A stretch of DNA of 64,000 bases from Flammulina velutipes (lineage: Eukaryota > Basidiomycota > Agaricomycetes > Agaricales > Physalacriaceae): assembly GCA_011800155.1 (NCBI GenBank), contig CM022378.1:372001-436000 (forward strand), given 5' to 3'. Under the pieces are notes generated by a model. That model was not told the DNA's origin. It worked only from the letters and a program-made list of their open reading frames with translations, and did not search any database. Position numbers and translations under genes: made by a program. Below, one piece after another: positions 1 to 10,231 of this stretch. How positions within the stretch are numbered: position 1 is the first letter of the stretch; each line of letters begins with the position of its first letter.

Positions 1-1490
1 CTGGGACTCATCCTTGGAACCTTGAAGTCATGCACTGGTTCAGCCAGGCAATCGACCCCGCTCTCGAAGCGGGAGGAACCTAAAAATACAATACAAGTAA
101 CTCGACTGAGGTCGATCAATAAACCAGTACTCAGTCTTGCACCCGCCCTCGTGTCGGGTACTTAGAAATAAGGATCCCACTCTTCCAAGGACAGTTCACG
201 AACCACCCGCCACACTTGGACGGACTTAGCCACCAAAACGCAGAGGACAGAGATCGACCATCGAATCCATCAAAGGCATGTTGCGTCATGAGTCATGATC
301 TCAGGGGAAGTAAACCTTATTCCTGAGTCACACTCTGACTCCCTGGATCTCATCAATATAATCCAGATCGGGCAGATCTCCCAGATCGAGCACAGAAACC
401 CAAGTCCCTCTGTTGGATAGCATTCGGGCTCTGCATAGGAAGTACAAGAAGCACTGTAGAACCCACCTAGGAGTTGAGCCGCCAACATGACGGGCCCGAT
501 TCCTGGGCGGGGCATTATTGGAAATAAGGACTCTCTATCGAGAGAGGAAAAACACAAGGCAACAGGGACCATGCGGGTGCTAATTGAAGGCCCGCGCGGA
601 TCGCCTAAGAATGGAGAGATACACATGGAACAAGCATGCCAGCTGACCTTGGATCACTCAGGAGCTGAGTACCCGCGCGGTACGCCACTCCTCATTGGGT
701 GCATCCAGGACAAATACCTGGCTAAGAATGATGAAGGCCATATGGCCCAGGGCACAACAAGGTTCACGGGGCCCGCCAACGTGGCGGCCGCTCCTGTGGC
801 GGATAAAATACAGTAAACCAACTTTAGTCACGCTCTTTAGAAATACCTATATAATACGCTCGTTAGCATACTGTAAACTAGCTTAGACCCCCAGTAGACG
901 CAGCCCACAAAGCAGTATTTACCGTCGGTTAGCTCGATAGGATTGAATAGAAGTTCTGTCACATAGGTGACTTTGAATCTGAAAGCAAAAGGAACTTAGA
1001 GCCATTGGAGCTACTTTGAGGAATTGAAGTTTAGCCATTGCCTGTGCCATCGACGTTCCCGGCGCTGTCTCAGAACAGTCATCTAACCACTTGAAAGAAT
1101 CTGATTGGAAAACCCAGTCCCCGTTGAGTGTGGTTTAGACTGCAGCTAAGCTATCGTTTTAAGCCGCGGACAGAGTCCGTTGAGTCTTAGAGCACTAGAT
1201 AGATACCAGGGTATCTGGACGCAGACCCCTTAGCGTGGTTGAAGATTGACGGACCGGTTGGAGCTTTATTAAGTCTGCCTCACGCATCCCAATCGGCCTG
1301 TGACTCTTGTTGGCCTCTAGTTTTCAACTAAAGATCAGATCCCTGTTACCCCTCGAACTTGTTATACATTTTGAACCGTTGCAATCGAACCCCCATACCT
1401 TCCCGAAACCCCAAAGACCAGTTCATCGAACTCTAAACAATTAAAAGCAGACCCGCTATCGAAGCGGACTTGCATTTCCACGCCTACTTG
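1..1490. other. Unassigned leading segment, possible decayed retroelement
   Basis: No gene can be supported here. The longest open frames (109 codons at 487-816 on +, 118 codons at 270-626 on -) overlap on opposite strands, match no family I recognise and lack convincing splice or start context. Two similar short stretches, at about 50-70 and 1450-1470, each contain a small hairpin built on CCGC..TCGAAGCGG. This would fit remnants of a repeat or LTR that continues left of the window, but no paired end is visible. Confidence 0.2.
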
Positions 1491-1493
1491 TTA

Positions 1494-1510
1494 GTGTGTG
1501 TGTGTGTGTG
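1494..1510. repeat. (GT)n microsatellite
   Basis: A short uninterrupted GT dinucleotide run of about eight units, in AT-rich non-coding sequence. Confidence 0.8.
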
Positions 1511-1750
1511 ATTTGGTGGTGTTCTTTTGCACTGCTCATCACCGGTCCATGATAAAACAGGTTACCGAAGAGTGTTTGCATATAATTTAGCAGGTTTAGG
1601 GTGGTAAAACATGTATTTTTAGCTGATATATGAAGTTGCAATAGATAATTACAATGTTTACCTACTAAAATGAATACTTGAATGTATAATAGTGTGTTGA
1701 AAATATTATAGAACCTTAGTATATTGTATAATGTTACAGGATTTGACAAG

Positions 1751-1830
1751 ACACTGTGGTCTAGTGGTTAGAACACCTTAATTTCATCTGTATTAGGTGA
1801 GGTCTTGAGTTCAATCCTTGCTAAATGCAC
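1751..1830 (+). other. Degenerate tRNA-like sequence (possible tRNA-derived SINE or tRNA pseudogene)
   Basis: The stretch contains a Pol III A-box-like TGGTCTAGTGG and a B-box-like GAGTTCAATCC at tRNA spacing, with a CACC/GGTG stem between them. The acceptor stem does not pair and the T-stem is poor, so I do not call a functional tRNA. It could be the tRNA-derived head of a SINE or a decayed tRNA. Confidence 0.35.
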
Positions 1831-1879
1831 ATTTTTGTGCATGCAACTCGACCTTGGGATGCGCTGTACAACAGTTGAA

Positions 1880-2090
1880 CCAGTTGAACCGCGGTCCGGA
1901 CCGGCCCCTGGTTCAACCAGTTGAACTGGAAAGACTGGACCGTGGTCGCGACAGTCGAATTAAAAGACCGGTCGCGGTTGGCAGTTCTCCCAAATTGGGA
2001 AAAATGACCAACCGGGTCAGTTGGTAGTCGCGGGAAATTTATGAAAAAAACCGGACCGCGACCGGACCTTATAGCCCTAGTCACGGCCAC
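1880..2090. repeat. Palindrome-rich GGTCCGGACCGG-type low-complexity tract
   Basis: Repeated short palindromic words (AACCAGTTGAAC, GGTCCGGACCGG, GACCGGTCGCGG) recur through this stretch and lead directly into the minisatellite. The overlapping open frames look like by-products of the repeats. No function is evident. Confidence 0.5.
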
Positions 2091-2095
2091 TCCCA

Positions 2096-2800
2096 ATTCA
2101 AATGCAAGTGAATTAAAAGGGCACACTCAATTCAAATGCAAGTGAATTAAAAGGGCACGCTCAATTCAAATACGAGTGAATTAAAAGGGCACACTCAATT
2201 CAAATATGAGTGAAGTGGCGGGCGCTCCCAATTCAACTGTGAGTGAATTGAAGGGTGCTCCCAATTCAACTACAAGTGAATTGAAGGGTGTGCTCAATTC
2301 AAATCGGAGTGAAGCGGCGGGCGTGTTCAATTCAAGTGCGAGTGAAGTGGCGGGTGCGCTCAATTCAAATGCGAGTGAATTGAAGGGCGCTCCCAATTCA
2401 AGTGAATTAAAAGGGCACACTCAATTCAAATACGAGTGAATTGAAGGGTGCTCCCAATTCAACTGCAAGTGAATTGGAGGGTGCGCTCAATTCAAATCGG
2501 AGTGAAGCGGCAGGCGTGTTCAATTCAAATGCAAGTGAAGTGGTGGGCGTGTTCAATTCAAGTGCGAGTGAAGTGGCGGGTGCGCTCAATTCAAATGCGA
2601 GTGAATTGAAGGGCGCTCCCAATTCAAGTGAATTAAAAGGGCACACTCAATTCAAATACGAGTGAATTGAAGGGTGCTCCCAATTCAACTGCAAGTGAAT
2701 TGGAGGGTGCGCTCAATTCAAATCAGAGTGAATTGATGCCCGCGCTCAATTCAAGTGCAAGTGAAGTGGCGGCACTCTCAATTCAACTCTGAGTGACCAT
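2096..2800. repeat. 33-bp minisatellite with about 226-bp higher-order repeat
   Basis: About twenty tandem copies of a degenerate 33-bp unit of the form CTCAATTCAAATGCGAGTGA followed by AKTGRMGGGYG. Because 33 is a multiple of three, both strands stay open and give artificial 11-residue repeats such as GALNSNASELK. A block of roughly seven units is itself repeated with a period of about 226 bp (compare 2435 onward with 2661 onward). One variant unit, ending AATTAAAAGGGCACA, marks the block boundary. Single stray copies continue to about 3000, where the array abuts the broken end of the Ty3 element. Confidence 0.9.
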
Positions 2801-2984
2801 CATTATGAGTGAATTGGAGGGCACCAGAATTAATATCACCACTATATACATGTTGAATATGAGGTGCACCAAAAGCTCAACGACCTATGTATTCTGGATA
2901 AACCTCATAATGGTCAGCCTAGTTGATGATTTATCATTTAGTATTGGCCAGTTATTCACTTCAAATTTGAAGTGAACCCGCATC

Positions 2985-3926
2985 TCAACCATTGAATTGA
3001 ATTGAGACTAGGTCACCCTGTTGGTCCCCGCCGCTCGACCTCCAACGTGAGATTCTCTTCTCTGGTATGTTCTCCTCTCCCGTTCCGTCTTCTTGATAGC
3101 GTTGCCGTTGATCGTTAAGCCAGTCATTCTTGATGTTGACGTGCGGCTGGAGCTTCGTTCGTTGGATGCTGCGTGGGATGATATGAAGCTGATCGGCTGA
3201 TTGTAAGTGAACGTCGGCGTTGAGGATAGGTGGGATAGGTTTGGTGGTGGAGCGCGTAGGGGGTGAGGAACCTGAGGATGCAATGGGCTGCTGGATTGGA
3301 TGGATGTTGGCGCGGCTTGAGGGTTGTTGGATGGTTGATGAGTGGGGATTTACGGAGTGTGGCGTATCTCTCTGTTCAATCCCCGGGAGACTCGATCGAC
3401 TCCCTACATGATCCGTCAATTTTGAAGACTCGTGCGCGTCATAATGCTCATAGACGCGCCCTCCGTAATTGATTCCAATCAGTGCACTAACTTTTTCCGT
3501 TAGATCTGTTCCGTTCTCCGTTCCGAGATTCATGTTTGTTCCTTCTAGCTCTTTCCATTTCTGGTTGTTCATTGCTTTCGCGAGTTTGGGATTGAAGTAG
3601 TCATGACTATCACATTCCTTCCCGCCCTCCATTCGTGCCATTGGGTCGTCAGGACCATGTGGCATGAATTCTAACTGCATTCCTTCGGCCCGCGGGGCCG
3701 TTTTCAAGATGTCGAACTCGGTGAGTATCATGTTACTTTCCCTTCGAGTTAGGTATTTTCTGGAATACCCAGAAGGTGTTCTAAGTCGTTCCAACTCATA
3801 ACTAGGCTTCTCATTCAGCGCGACACGATGTGGGGTGTTTTGAGGGCGTAGGGAATCTGCCAGCAGAATCCCGAATTGTTCGTTGCCCATCATTAACGAC
3901 CTCTTTGTGTGTCGTTCCTTTCTCAA
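2985..3926 (-). CDS. Second ORF of the truncated Ty3 element, product unknown
   Basis: A 313-codon frame overlapping the 3' end of gag by 116 nt in another phase, the layout expected when a pol frame follows gag by frameshift or splicing. It has no aspartic-protease DSG/DTG motif and no RT motif. The visible part is polar, with Ser/Pro/Gln-rich segments, and probably represents the linker that precedes protease in this element family. It ends in sequence resembling the adjacent minisatellite, so the natural C-terminus is most likely lost. The initiating Met is uncertain because the frame may normally be entered from gag. Confidence 0.5.
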   Translation of the reverse strand: MRKERHTKRSLMMGNEQFGILLADSLRPQNTPHRVALNEKPSYELERLRTPSGYSRKYLTRRESNMILTEFDILKTAPRAEGMQLEFMPHGPDDPMARMEGGKECDSHDYFNPKLAKAMNNQKWKELEGTNMNLGTENGTDLTEKVSALIGINYGGRVYEHYDAHESSKLTDHVGSRSSLPGIEQRDTPHSVNPHSSTIQQPSSRANIHPIQQPIASSGSSPPTRSTTKPIPPILNADVHLQSADQLHIIPRSIQRTKLQPHVNIKNDWLNDQRQRYQEDGTGEENIPEKRISRWRSSGGDQQGDLVSIQFNG

Positions 3927-6342
3927 GGATGTGATCTTTCAATACAAATTGAATTGACCCGGCCCAGATACCATCTGAAAATCCGGCATCCCATGCATCA
4001 CTGTCTGAATCAGCCATATCAATATTCGCCGTTTGCAGGTGAGTGTCTGAAGATGAGCTTGTATACTGCTCAGAATGTTCACTGTCTTCGGCTGTCTCAA
4101 CAGGACAATTGCGACGCAAATGGCCTTGCTGGCTGCAGCCAAAACACAAGCCTTTCCGGAGGTATTCAGTGTGTTCCTCCCAAGTAAGCTCTCTGTTTCT
4201 AGCACGGTGCGCTAGCTCTTCGCTATCAGATGATTCAAGCTCTGGAGAGCTTTCCAATTCAGCATCCGACTCCGCGCCAGTGCTCTCTTCATCTTCAATG
4301 AAGTCTGACTCGGAGTCTGTTTCATCTTCATCGGGCTCAAACTCAGAATCCGAAGAACTATGCTCGGTGTCAACATTGTCGTAAGGCAAATCTACCGTGT
4401 TTCTTATGTCGGACATAGCGTCCGTTGAATCTAAATCACCCTTGCGCTTTTGCCGCGCATTTGCTTCGATTGCTTGGATCATCTCCACTCGTTCAGCGGT
4501 GATCACCAATCGATCGTAAGAAACGGTCTCAGGATTCAGGTCTGCGCGATAAAGACCTGCTTGGATATTGGGATTCAAACTTTCCCAAAGTTTCAGCACT
4601 TTCTCACGCTTGCGAGTAATACCAGTTGTATTGAACAACTCGTTCAAATGAAGGATATAATCCCTCACGGTTCGATTCCCTTGTGTCGTCTTCACCAGCG
4701 CTATGTGCTGGGACATTCGAAATGTGGTAGGAAAACTGTAGTTATACAGTTCCACAAAGAACTCGCGAGGGCGCCAGCTTCTAACATCATCAGCCACTGT
4801 ACTGATATACCAAGCTTTCGCATTGCCCGTCAGGAAACGTGAGATTTTCTTTACTCGGGTGTTCTTTCGGACATTCCCTTCCCGGACATAGTCCATGCTA
4901 TCTTCGCAGAATGTTTGGAATTCTCGAAGATTAGCACTGCCGCCATAAGGTTCTGGGGGTTCAGGTTTCAATCTATATTTGTGGGAATGATGCCTCGACT
5001 TTGAAGCTTTTTTCTGTCTGTATTGCTCTTCATAACGTGATGAATCTGAACTATATTCACTCTCTGAACTACTAGAGTCAACTGATTCCGAATCAGACGA
5101 TCCCGTCGATCCCGTCGATCCGGAGTTACTCGAGGTATCATGCTTCGACCTGCGTGAAGCAACCTTATGTGCTTTAGCCTTAGCCTTGGCCTTCTGATGC
5201 TTTCGCTTATTGATCTCCTTGGATCGTTTCTTCTGCCGTTTGGATCGTTTGGAGTCCTTTTCAGAGTCCAAGTAAGCTCCAATGGAAGAATACTCGCCCA
5301 AAGGTAGGTCATTGCAAGGGGTTTCAGCCTTTATTACATTGGCTTCGTTCTCAAACATTACTGACATGCATCGCAGGAATACAGGTTCTGTTTCCGGATG
5401 ATATCTATCCTCCACTTTCAAGGTACCACTACTCCTGCGCGGAGTTGGAGGATTGTTCCCTGTATCAGGGACTATGCCAGACTTGGTCCGTTGGACCCTG
5501 CTGACATGTGGCTCGCTATTCTGTATGCCGGCTGAATGTCGACGCCACATCAAATCTGCGTGCTCACGCGTTGGGCCATTGCGTGCAGCGAAGAGATATG
5601 TATTAGATTTACTATAATCAATACTGTTGCTACTAGTCTTACTGACTATAGCTCTACGGTTTGTAGATATACATTCCTCTTTGAGATTGTCATCTCGAGG
5701 ACTTGTGGGTCCCTGCTTGACCGGCCGATCATAGCCAGGGTCCAAACGATGACGCATACCCCTCGACGGGGTAAGAGCAACAGTCCGTTTAGACTCGTTC
5801 TCATGCGCATCCACAGTACGGACGGGCTGCAAATGAGCCCCGTCTTCATCACACCTCAACGACTTGATGGGCAAAACTGCATCAACATCGCGACGATACG
5901 TCTCCCCAGCCATAGGCTGGAAACTACGATCCTTCTCTGATTTCTCAGAGGAAATAAGAGAGCCGAACTGCCAATGACAGTCGGTCAACTCTTCAATACA
6001 CGATGTGACTACGTCAACATCGGAAACTGATGGACCGCCCGTAAAGGGTTTCACATCAGGCAAAGATGGGCTGCCCGTATTAACGGGGTTCACATCAAGA
6101 GAAGATGGGCTGCCCGTGTTAACGGGGTTCACATCAACATAACATGGGCTGCCCACGGAGGGTGTCACACATTGTCCATTCACAGAAGGTGGCGTCACAT
6201 CAAACATGGACGTTGGGCTCTGGAAGGCACCGTGAGCAGTAAACGGAAGAGTAAAGGACGCACCTTGGCTCCTTCGGGGTCGGGTGGTTGCATAATAAGC
6301 ACGCGTATGTGCACGTGTACGAGCGCGAGATTGGTAAACCAT
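3811..6342 (-). CDS. gag: Retrotransposon Gag polyprotein with CCHC zinc knuckle
   Basis: An 843-codon open frame. The first ~400 residues are low-complexity, with a Lys/Arg-rich stretch followed by Ser/Asp/Glu-rich segments. Residues ~466-624 form a retrotransposon gag capsid-like domain (RFLTGNAKAWYIS, EFFVELYNYSFP and GNRTVRDYILHLNELF are visible). An acidic linker leads to a zinc knuckle near residue 730, CFGCSQQGHLRRNCP, spacing C-X2-C-X4-H-X4-C. In the family, Gag forms the cytoplasmic particle that packages element RNA. The start at 6342 is the first Met of the frame and the frame is unbroken. The element it belongs to lacks pol, so any function would need enzymes supplied by another copy. 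Confidence 0.85.
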   Translation of the reverse strand: MVYQSRARTRAHTRAYYATTRPRRSQGASFTLPFTAHGAFQSPTSMFDVTPPSVNGQCVTPSVGSPCYVDVNPVNTGSPSSLDVNPVNTGSPSLPDVKPFTGGPSVSDVDVVTSCIEELTDCHWQFGSLISSEKSEKDRSFQPMAGETYRRDVDAVLPIKSLRCDEDGAHLQPVRTVDAHENESKRTVALTPSRGMRHRLDPGYDRPVKQGPTSPRDDNLKEECISTNRRAIVSKTSSNSIDYSKSNTYLFAARNGPTREHADLMWRRHSAGIQNSEPHVSRVQRTKSGIVPDTGNNPPTPRRSSGTLKVEDRYHPETEPVFLRCMSVMFENEANVIKAETPCNDLPLGEYSSIGAYLDSEKDSKRSKRQKKRSKEINKRKHQKAKAKAKAHKVASRRSKHDTSSNSGSTGSTGSSDSESVDSSSSESEYSSDSSRYEEQYRQKKASKSRHHSHKYRLKPEPPEPYGGSANLREFQTFCEDSMDYVREGNVRKNTRVKKISRFLTGNAKAWYISTVADDVRSWRPREFFVELYNYSFPTTFRMSQHIALVKTTQGNRTVRDYILHLNELFNTTGITRKREKVLKLWESLNPNIQAGLYRADLNPETVSYDRLVITAERVEMIQAIEANARQKRKGDLDSTDAMSDIRNTVDLPYDNVDTEHSSSDSEFEPDEDETDSESDFIEDEESTGAESDAELESSPELESSDSEELAHRARNRELTWEEHTEYLRKGLCFGCSQQGHLRRNCPVETAEDSEHSEQYTSSSSDTHLQTANIDMADSDSDAWDAGFSDGIWAGSIQFVLKDHILEKGTTHKEVVNDGQRTIRDSAGRFPTPSKHPTSCRAE

Positions 6343-6842
6343 TTCGTCGAATTCAAAGAAAGCGGAGTATGTTGCAAAAGTAAAGCAAAGATTGGTTTCG
6401 AGGGTATCCGGGTTGATCAGACCAGGATAGTGCCGTCAAAGTGTCGAAATCGAAGTTTTTTAAACTAAAGTCAAAATATGTGAGGTTCGGGTAGAGTTAC
6501 CGTAGTTCCCACACGGAAATAGAAGGTTTTATTGATGAGTGCTCGACCAGCGAGGACTCAGAGGGACTCAAATGACTAGGATGTGTTGCGATTTGAGTGG
6601 GTCCTACTAGATACACAGTATGTACTTGTCCTTAAATACTGTCCTTCGTAGTATAGTACTGCTTTAATCCTGTGCGTCTCCGTGTATCGATAGTAATTGT
6701 GTCCATGCCGATGAACGGATCATCGGCTGTGCCGTTGTGGCGCCGTTCCGTAACTGCATCGTTACAAGTTCTTGGTACTGGCTGAAAACACAAATTGACC
6801 CACGGTCACGTGACTCAGAACTGACAAGTGAAATGTTGTAGA

Positions 6843-7303
6843 CTGGTGCAGAGGGAGGGGGTAAGAGGCGTAGGTCCATCTATCAAAATATATTGATGAT
6901 CCGAATGATGGCCGCCAGTCCGGTCATTGCGTCGTGGCGCAACTTTCCTTAAAACAATTCAAATATCTGTGGGCTTGAGCCAATAGCTATGTAGACTGAC
7001 TTTATCTGATACATAGTACTGAGTAAGCAGTTGAACCCGCCACCAGTTAGCCTTTGGAAGAAATCTAATGGCGACCATTACCGTAAGAAACGGGACGGAA
7101 AAGCACTCTTAAGCTCGATAGAGCTTTTTAATAGTCTAACTTGGAGGTATGCTTCAACGCTAGGATCTTTAGTGGATACAGAGAGTGACAAGAACGCCAA
7201 CGGTTGAAATACCCCGTGATCTGCCGGAGCGAGGCCATCACTCGGATCATCAAAATATTTTGATAGAGGGACCTACGCCTCTTACCCCCTCCCTCTGCAC
7301 CAG
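6843..7303. repeat. Inverted repeat: 71-bp arms around a ~319-bp spacer
   Basis: The arm at 6843-6913 (starting CTGGTGCAGAGGGAGGGGG) reappears reverse-complemented at 7233-7303 with only about three or four mismatches. Similarity stops sharply at both arm ends. No transposase-like ORF or clear target duplication was found, so this may be a small inverted-repeat element or an inverted duplication. Confidence 0.7.
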
Positions 7304-8107
7304 GCTCTATATAAGTGAGTTCCAACGAACGTTTTCGAGCAGGGATCTCCAGGCTAGAAATGTTGTCCACGTCAACGTCAATCACCACGCATATTTTATA
7401 CGTGCAAGATATCGTTACGATCTCGTTGTCATCTCCTATTTCTCCCTCCCCTGCTAGACATGGTCCTCACCTTCTCTGAGTATCATTTATACGACACAAC
7501 TTGAACACGTCTCATCCTCTACGGTGATGACAAACTGCCACGATACACGAGCTGAAGCTCGACATCCGCCTTACTCATATCCGCGGGTGTGATCTTGAGC
7601 AAGGAGATGGATTTTTACCATGGGCTGCCAGTGCCCTAATGGGTTCCGTCGCCGCCACACCTGGCAAAGAGACGCGTCCCCCCCAACTCCCCACAGCTCA
7701 AGTTATACAATCAGGCTCGGGTTATACACTTTTACACTCTTGCACTACATGTTTCAATACTATCTTCTTCGGCTCAAGAGATTCAATTCGAGTAAACCAT
7801 ACTTTCATCTGAATTTCCCCAACGAGATCGATCGAATATATGACTATTTATCTCTTTCTCTGAATTATGTACTTAGTACTAACGACGTTGTCAGATGAAA
7901 GAAACGTCCAACGAACTCCTCCATCATCCTGCTTTTCTCAAGACCTTTACAATTTCTGCATCTGTACGGATGAATGCGTCTTGCTTCGTTGTTTGGTATC
8001 TACTGCTGGACACACATCGAATGAAGGTCAAGGTCAAGTCATCTGGCTTTTTAAACATATTAGTCGAAAGTGGGTCTCGCTCATTGTGGCGCATACATAT
8101 ATTTACT
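7304..8107. other. Intergenic, no supportable gene
   Basis: Several short overlapping frames on + (7620-8142) have no recognisable domain or consistent splice pattern. A block of about 34 bp at 7360-7394 (GTCCACGTCAACGTCAATCACC) occurs inverted at about 16426-16458, upstream of the peroxidase pseudogene, and so may be an old shared flank. Confidence 0.4.
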
Positions 8108-9518
8108 TTACACTAGCCAAATGGACCGCGTTCTCTGTATAGCAGCCTCCAGTATCGCGGGATTGATGATAGGATCGCCGTCGTCGTCGTCAACCAATTT
8201 CTCCAGATCAATCTCCTCAGGCAGAATCTCCGTGCATTCCGTCAAGCTGTTCTTGTCATAACCCAAAAGGCTCATCTTTTCGTGCGCTTTGGCGTACTCG
8301 TTTCCCCTATATTAGTGTGAGACTGGGTTTCTTTATGGGCAGTTAACCAGAAACGAACCAGTTACTCTGTCTATTGAACCCGACAAACCGATTATAATCA
8401 TCCTTCGTCTTCGAGTTGTGGGCAAAGGCTCTATCACTTGGAAGAATGAACGTATCTGGATCGAACGTCTCCAATAAGAACATCACAATCAAAAGTGCAT
8501 TGTCAACTCACCTGCTTCAGATGTTTTGTTCCTCTGTGTTTCAGAATCTGTTCAATTCAATCAGTTCACGGTGGCGCCACGACAGTTACAGGGAAACACT
8601 TACAGAATCGTACATCCCACAGATCGACCGTCGAATCGAGTGCCTGTCCTGCCCTCGATACGTCCACAAATCTCTGCTTTGATGCAGAGTGCGCTCCAAT
8701 CAGGGCCATAAGTTCCCTTGTATCGAAGCCCATATCCCGGAAACGTGCGAGTAGAACGTCTACGGGGGCGTTGGTGTCCGGGAGTAGCCCGTCAGGATTG
8801 ATGGTCGTAAATTTCGGACGTCCCACATATGTATTGATGACAGGACCACCGGGGCATGCGAGCTAAACAACATTCAACACAAAGAAAGACTGTTTGAACT
8901 CCAAGTTCTCCTTACCACTGCCAATGCACCGGCCACCTATAATCGCAAGAATACATATCAGCACTTGGCAATTTAATGACCGCAAGTACAAGGGCGTACA
9001 GCAACAATATCTCCTTCGGAAACATTGAATTGAGCGGGAAGAGGCCGTAGGATTGCAGCGATAGTCTGAAGGCCGTTATTGTCCCGCCTTTCGACTTCAG
9101 CTGGATCGGCGATGATGGACCCATCAGCCGCACCGTTAATCGCACCCGAGGCTTTGAGTGCGAGGGAGAACGGCGCTACCCAAGGCGTCAGTAATGATAT
9201 TCAAACGCGCAGTTCAGCGCATCGTGACTACCTGCATCGTGGAACGCAAGCCGGATAGCTGCGCGAGACAAGTCGTTGCAACGTCCTGATAGATTTCAAG
9301 TCAGAAATAGCCTTACGCGAAGTACGAAATGCCTTGCCATGAAAGATGTCACCCATTATAGCGTCGCGGATTCCGTACCACGGTACGCAAGCTTGATTGT
9401 CTGCATCCTCGACTCTTGGGATCCCGTCGTCGTCATCGTCACGCCTCACTCGAGTTGCCGACGAGAACTGCAGAAAAATACAAAGAGCAACGATGAGAAT
9501 CCCACAGTAAGACTGCAT
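8108..9518 (-). CDS. Secreted class II-type haem peroxidase
   Basis: A five-to-six-intron gene read by joining frames across splice sites. It starts at 9518 (MQSYCG; the same start is kept in the pseudogene copy at 16514) and ends at 8108. A hydrophobic signal peptide covers residues ~1-20. The distal-haem motif RAAIRLAFHDA supplies the catalytic Arg and His. VALAFKL-type intron sequence is removed to give GDIVAVAGALAVLACPGGP, and the proximal His lies in ELMALIGAHSASK. The tail KMSLLGYDKNSLTECTEILP matches the end of class II fungal peroxidases. These extracellular enzymes oxidise phenolic or other substrates with H2O2. I cannot assign Mn, lignin or generic type. Cysteines look fewer than in ligninases. 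The first intron appears to use a GC donor (CATG|GCAAGG), where the pseudogene has GT. The gene reads intact, with a TATA box just upstream. Confidence 0.82.
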
Positions 9519-9556
9519 ATTCGTTCGCACGAGTTACAGTCATCGTTGAACCTGGG

Positions 9557-9563
9557 CTTTATA
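9557..9563 (-). promoter_or_regulatory. TATA box of the intact peroxidase gene
   Basis: TATAAAG on the minus strand, about 39-45 bp upstream of the ATG. The pseudogene copy keeps TATAAAA in the corresponding place (16470-16476), and the sequence around both is alike. Confidence 0.6.
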
Positions 9564-10231
9564 CAACCATAATGAAGACGATAGTCGGACCATCTGTTGA
9601 CGACAATCAGAAAGCTGCACAGCGGGACAGATGGATGTCATAATAACCTCCCTAGGAGGTGCAACAGACGCGCGAAACGAAGCAAATGAACACGAAATGA
9701 AGGCCAGACTCCGAAGCTACCCATCTAAAATCTTTTCGATGCGACGAATCAGCGTCGCTCGATTATGCGTTGGGGATCGATAGGTTCCCGTTTTAGAACA
9801 CACCGTCCAAGAGTCACTCCGTAGATCGCACGGCAGCTGCTACACCATCTCTCTTCCTACAAAGCAAAAGTTCCTGGGAACTGAGCGTAAAGATAAATAT
9901 AGGCCATAGAAAGTGGGAACGAAAGGGAATAGCAGATGGGGATGGGGATGCAAACGTATAAACGTACGAAGAACGCACTGAACACACCCGGAGCAACCAT
10001 CACTTGCCTAGAAAATGAAGACCCCGTACTAATTCCTAAACAACAAATCAGCATCCTCTCATAATTTATGGGAGAATTTTGATAGGTACCCAACGTCGCA
10101 CACCCATCCCGCACGTCGCAAGAATATGACACCCCGACGCCACTACACACAAGTGCCTGGACATAGCGATAAATAGAATGGCCCACGTCAATAAAAATAC
10201 AAAACAAAACATAAATAACAATCAAAATACA
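9564..10231. other. Intergenic, nothing seen
   Basis: This interval lies between the promoter of the peroxidase gene and the end of the chromodomain gene, both transcribed on minus. A 122-codon frame at 9857-10225 has no domain or splice support and overlaps the likely 3' untranslated region of the chromodomain gene. Confidence 0.5.

Larger units (their letters stand above)
2985..6480 (-). mobile_element. Truncated Ty3/gypsy-type LTR retrotransposon (gag plus following ORF only)
   Basis: Minus-strand remnant retaining a full gag-like ORF and a second overlapping ORF, but no reverse transcriptase, RNase H or integrase. The 3' side stops at about 3000, where GAATTGAATTGAG words of the neighbouring minisatellite begin, so the rest was probably lost there by recombination. 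I could not find a paired LTR on either side. A 5' LTR may lie upstream of 6480 but is not demonstrable from this window. Confidence 0.75.

Noticed and set aside
2096..2800. CRISPR-like array or repeat protein gene
   Set aside because: The units are contiguous degenerate 33-bp copies without unique spacers, and the open frames exist on both strands only because the unit length is a multiple of three.
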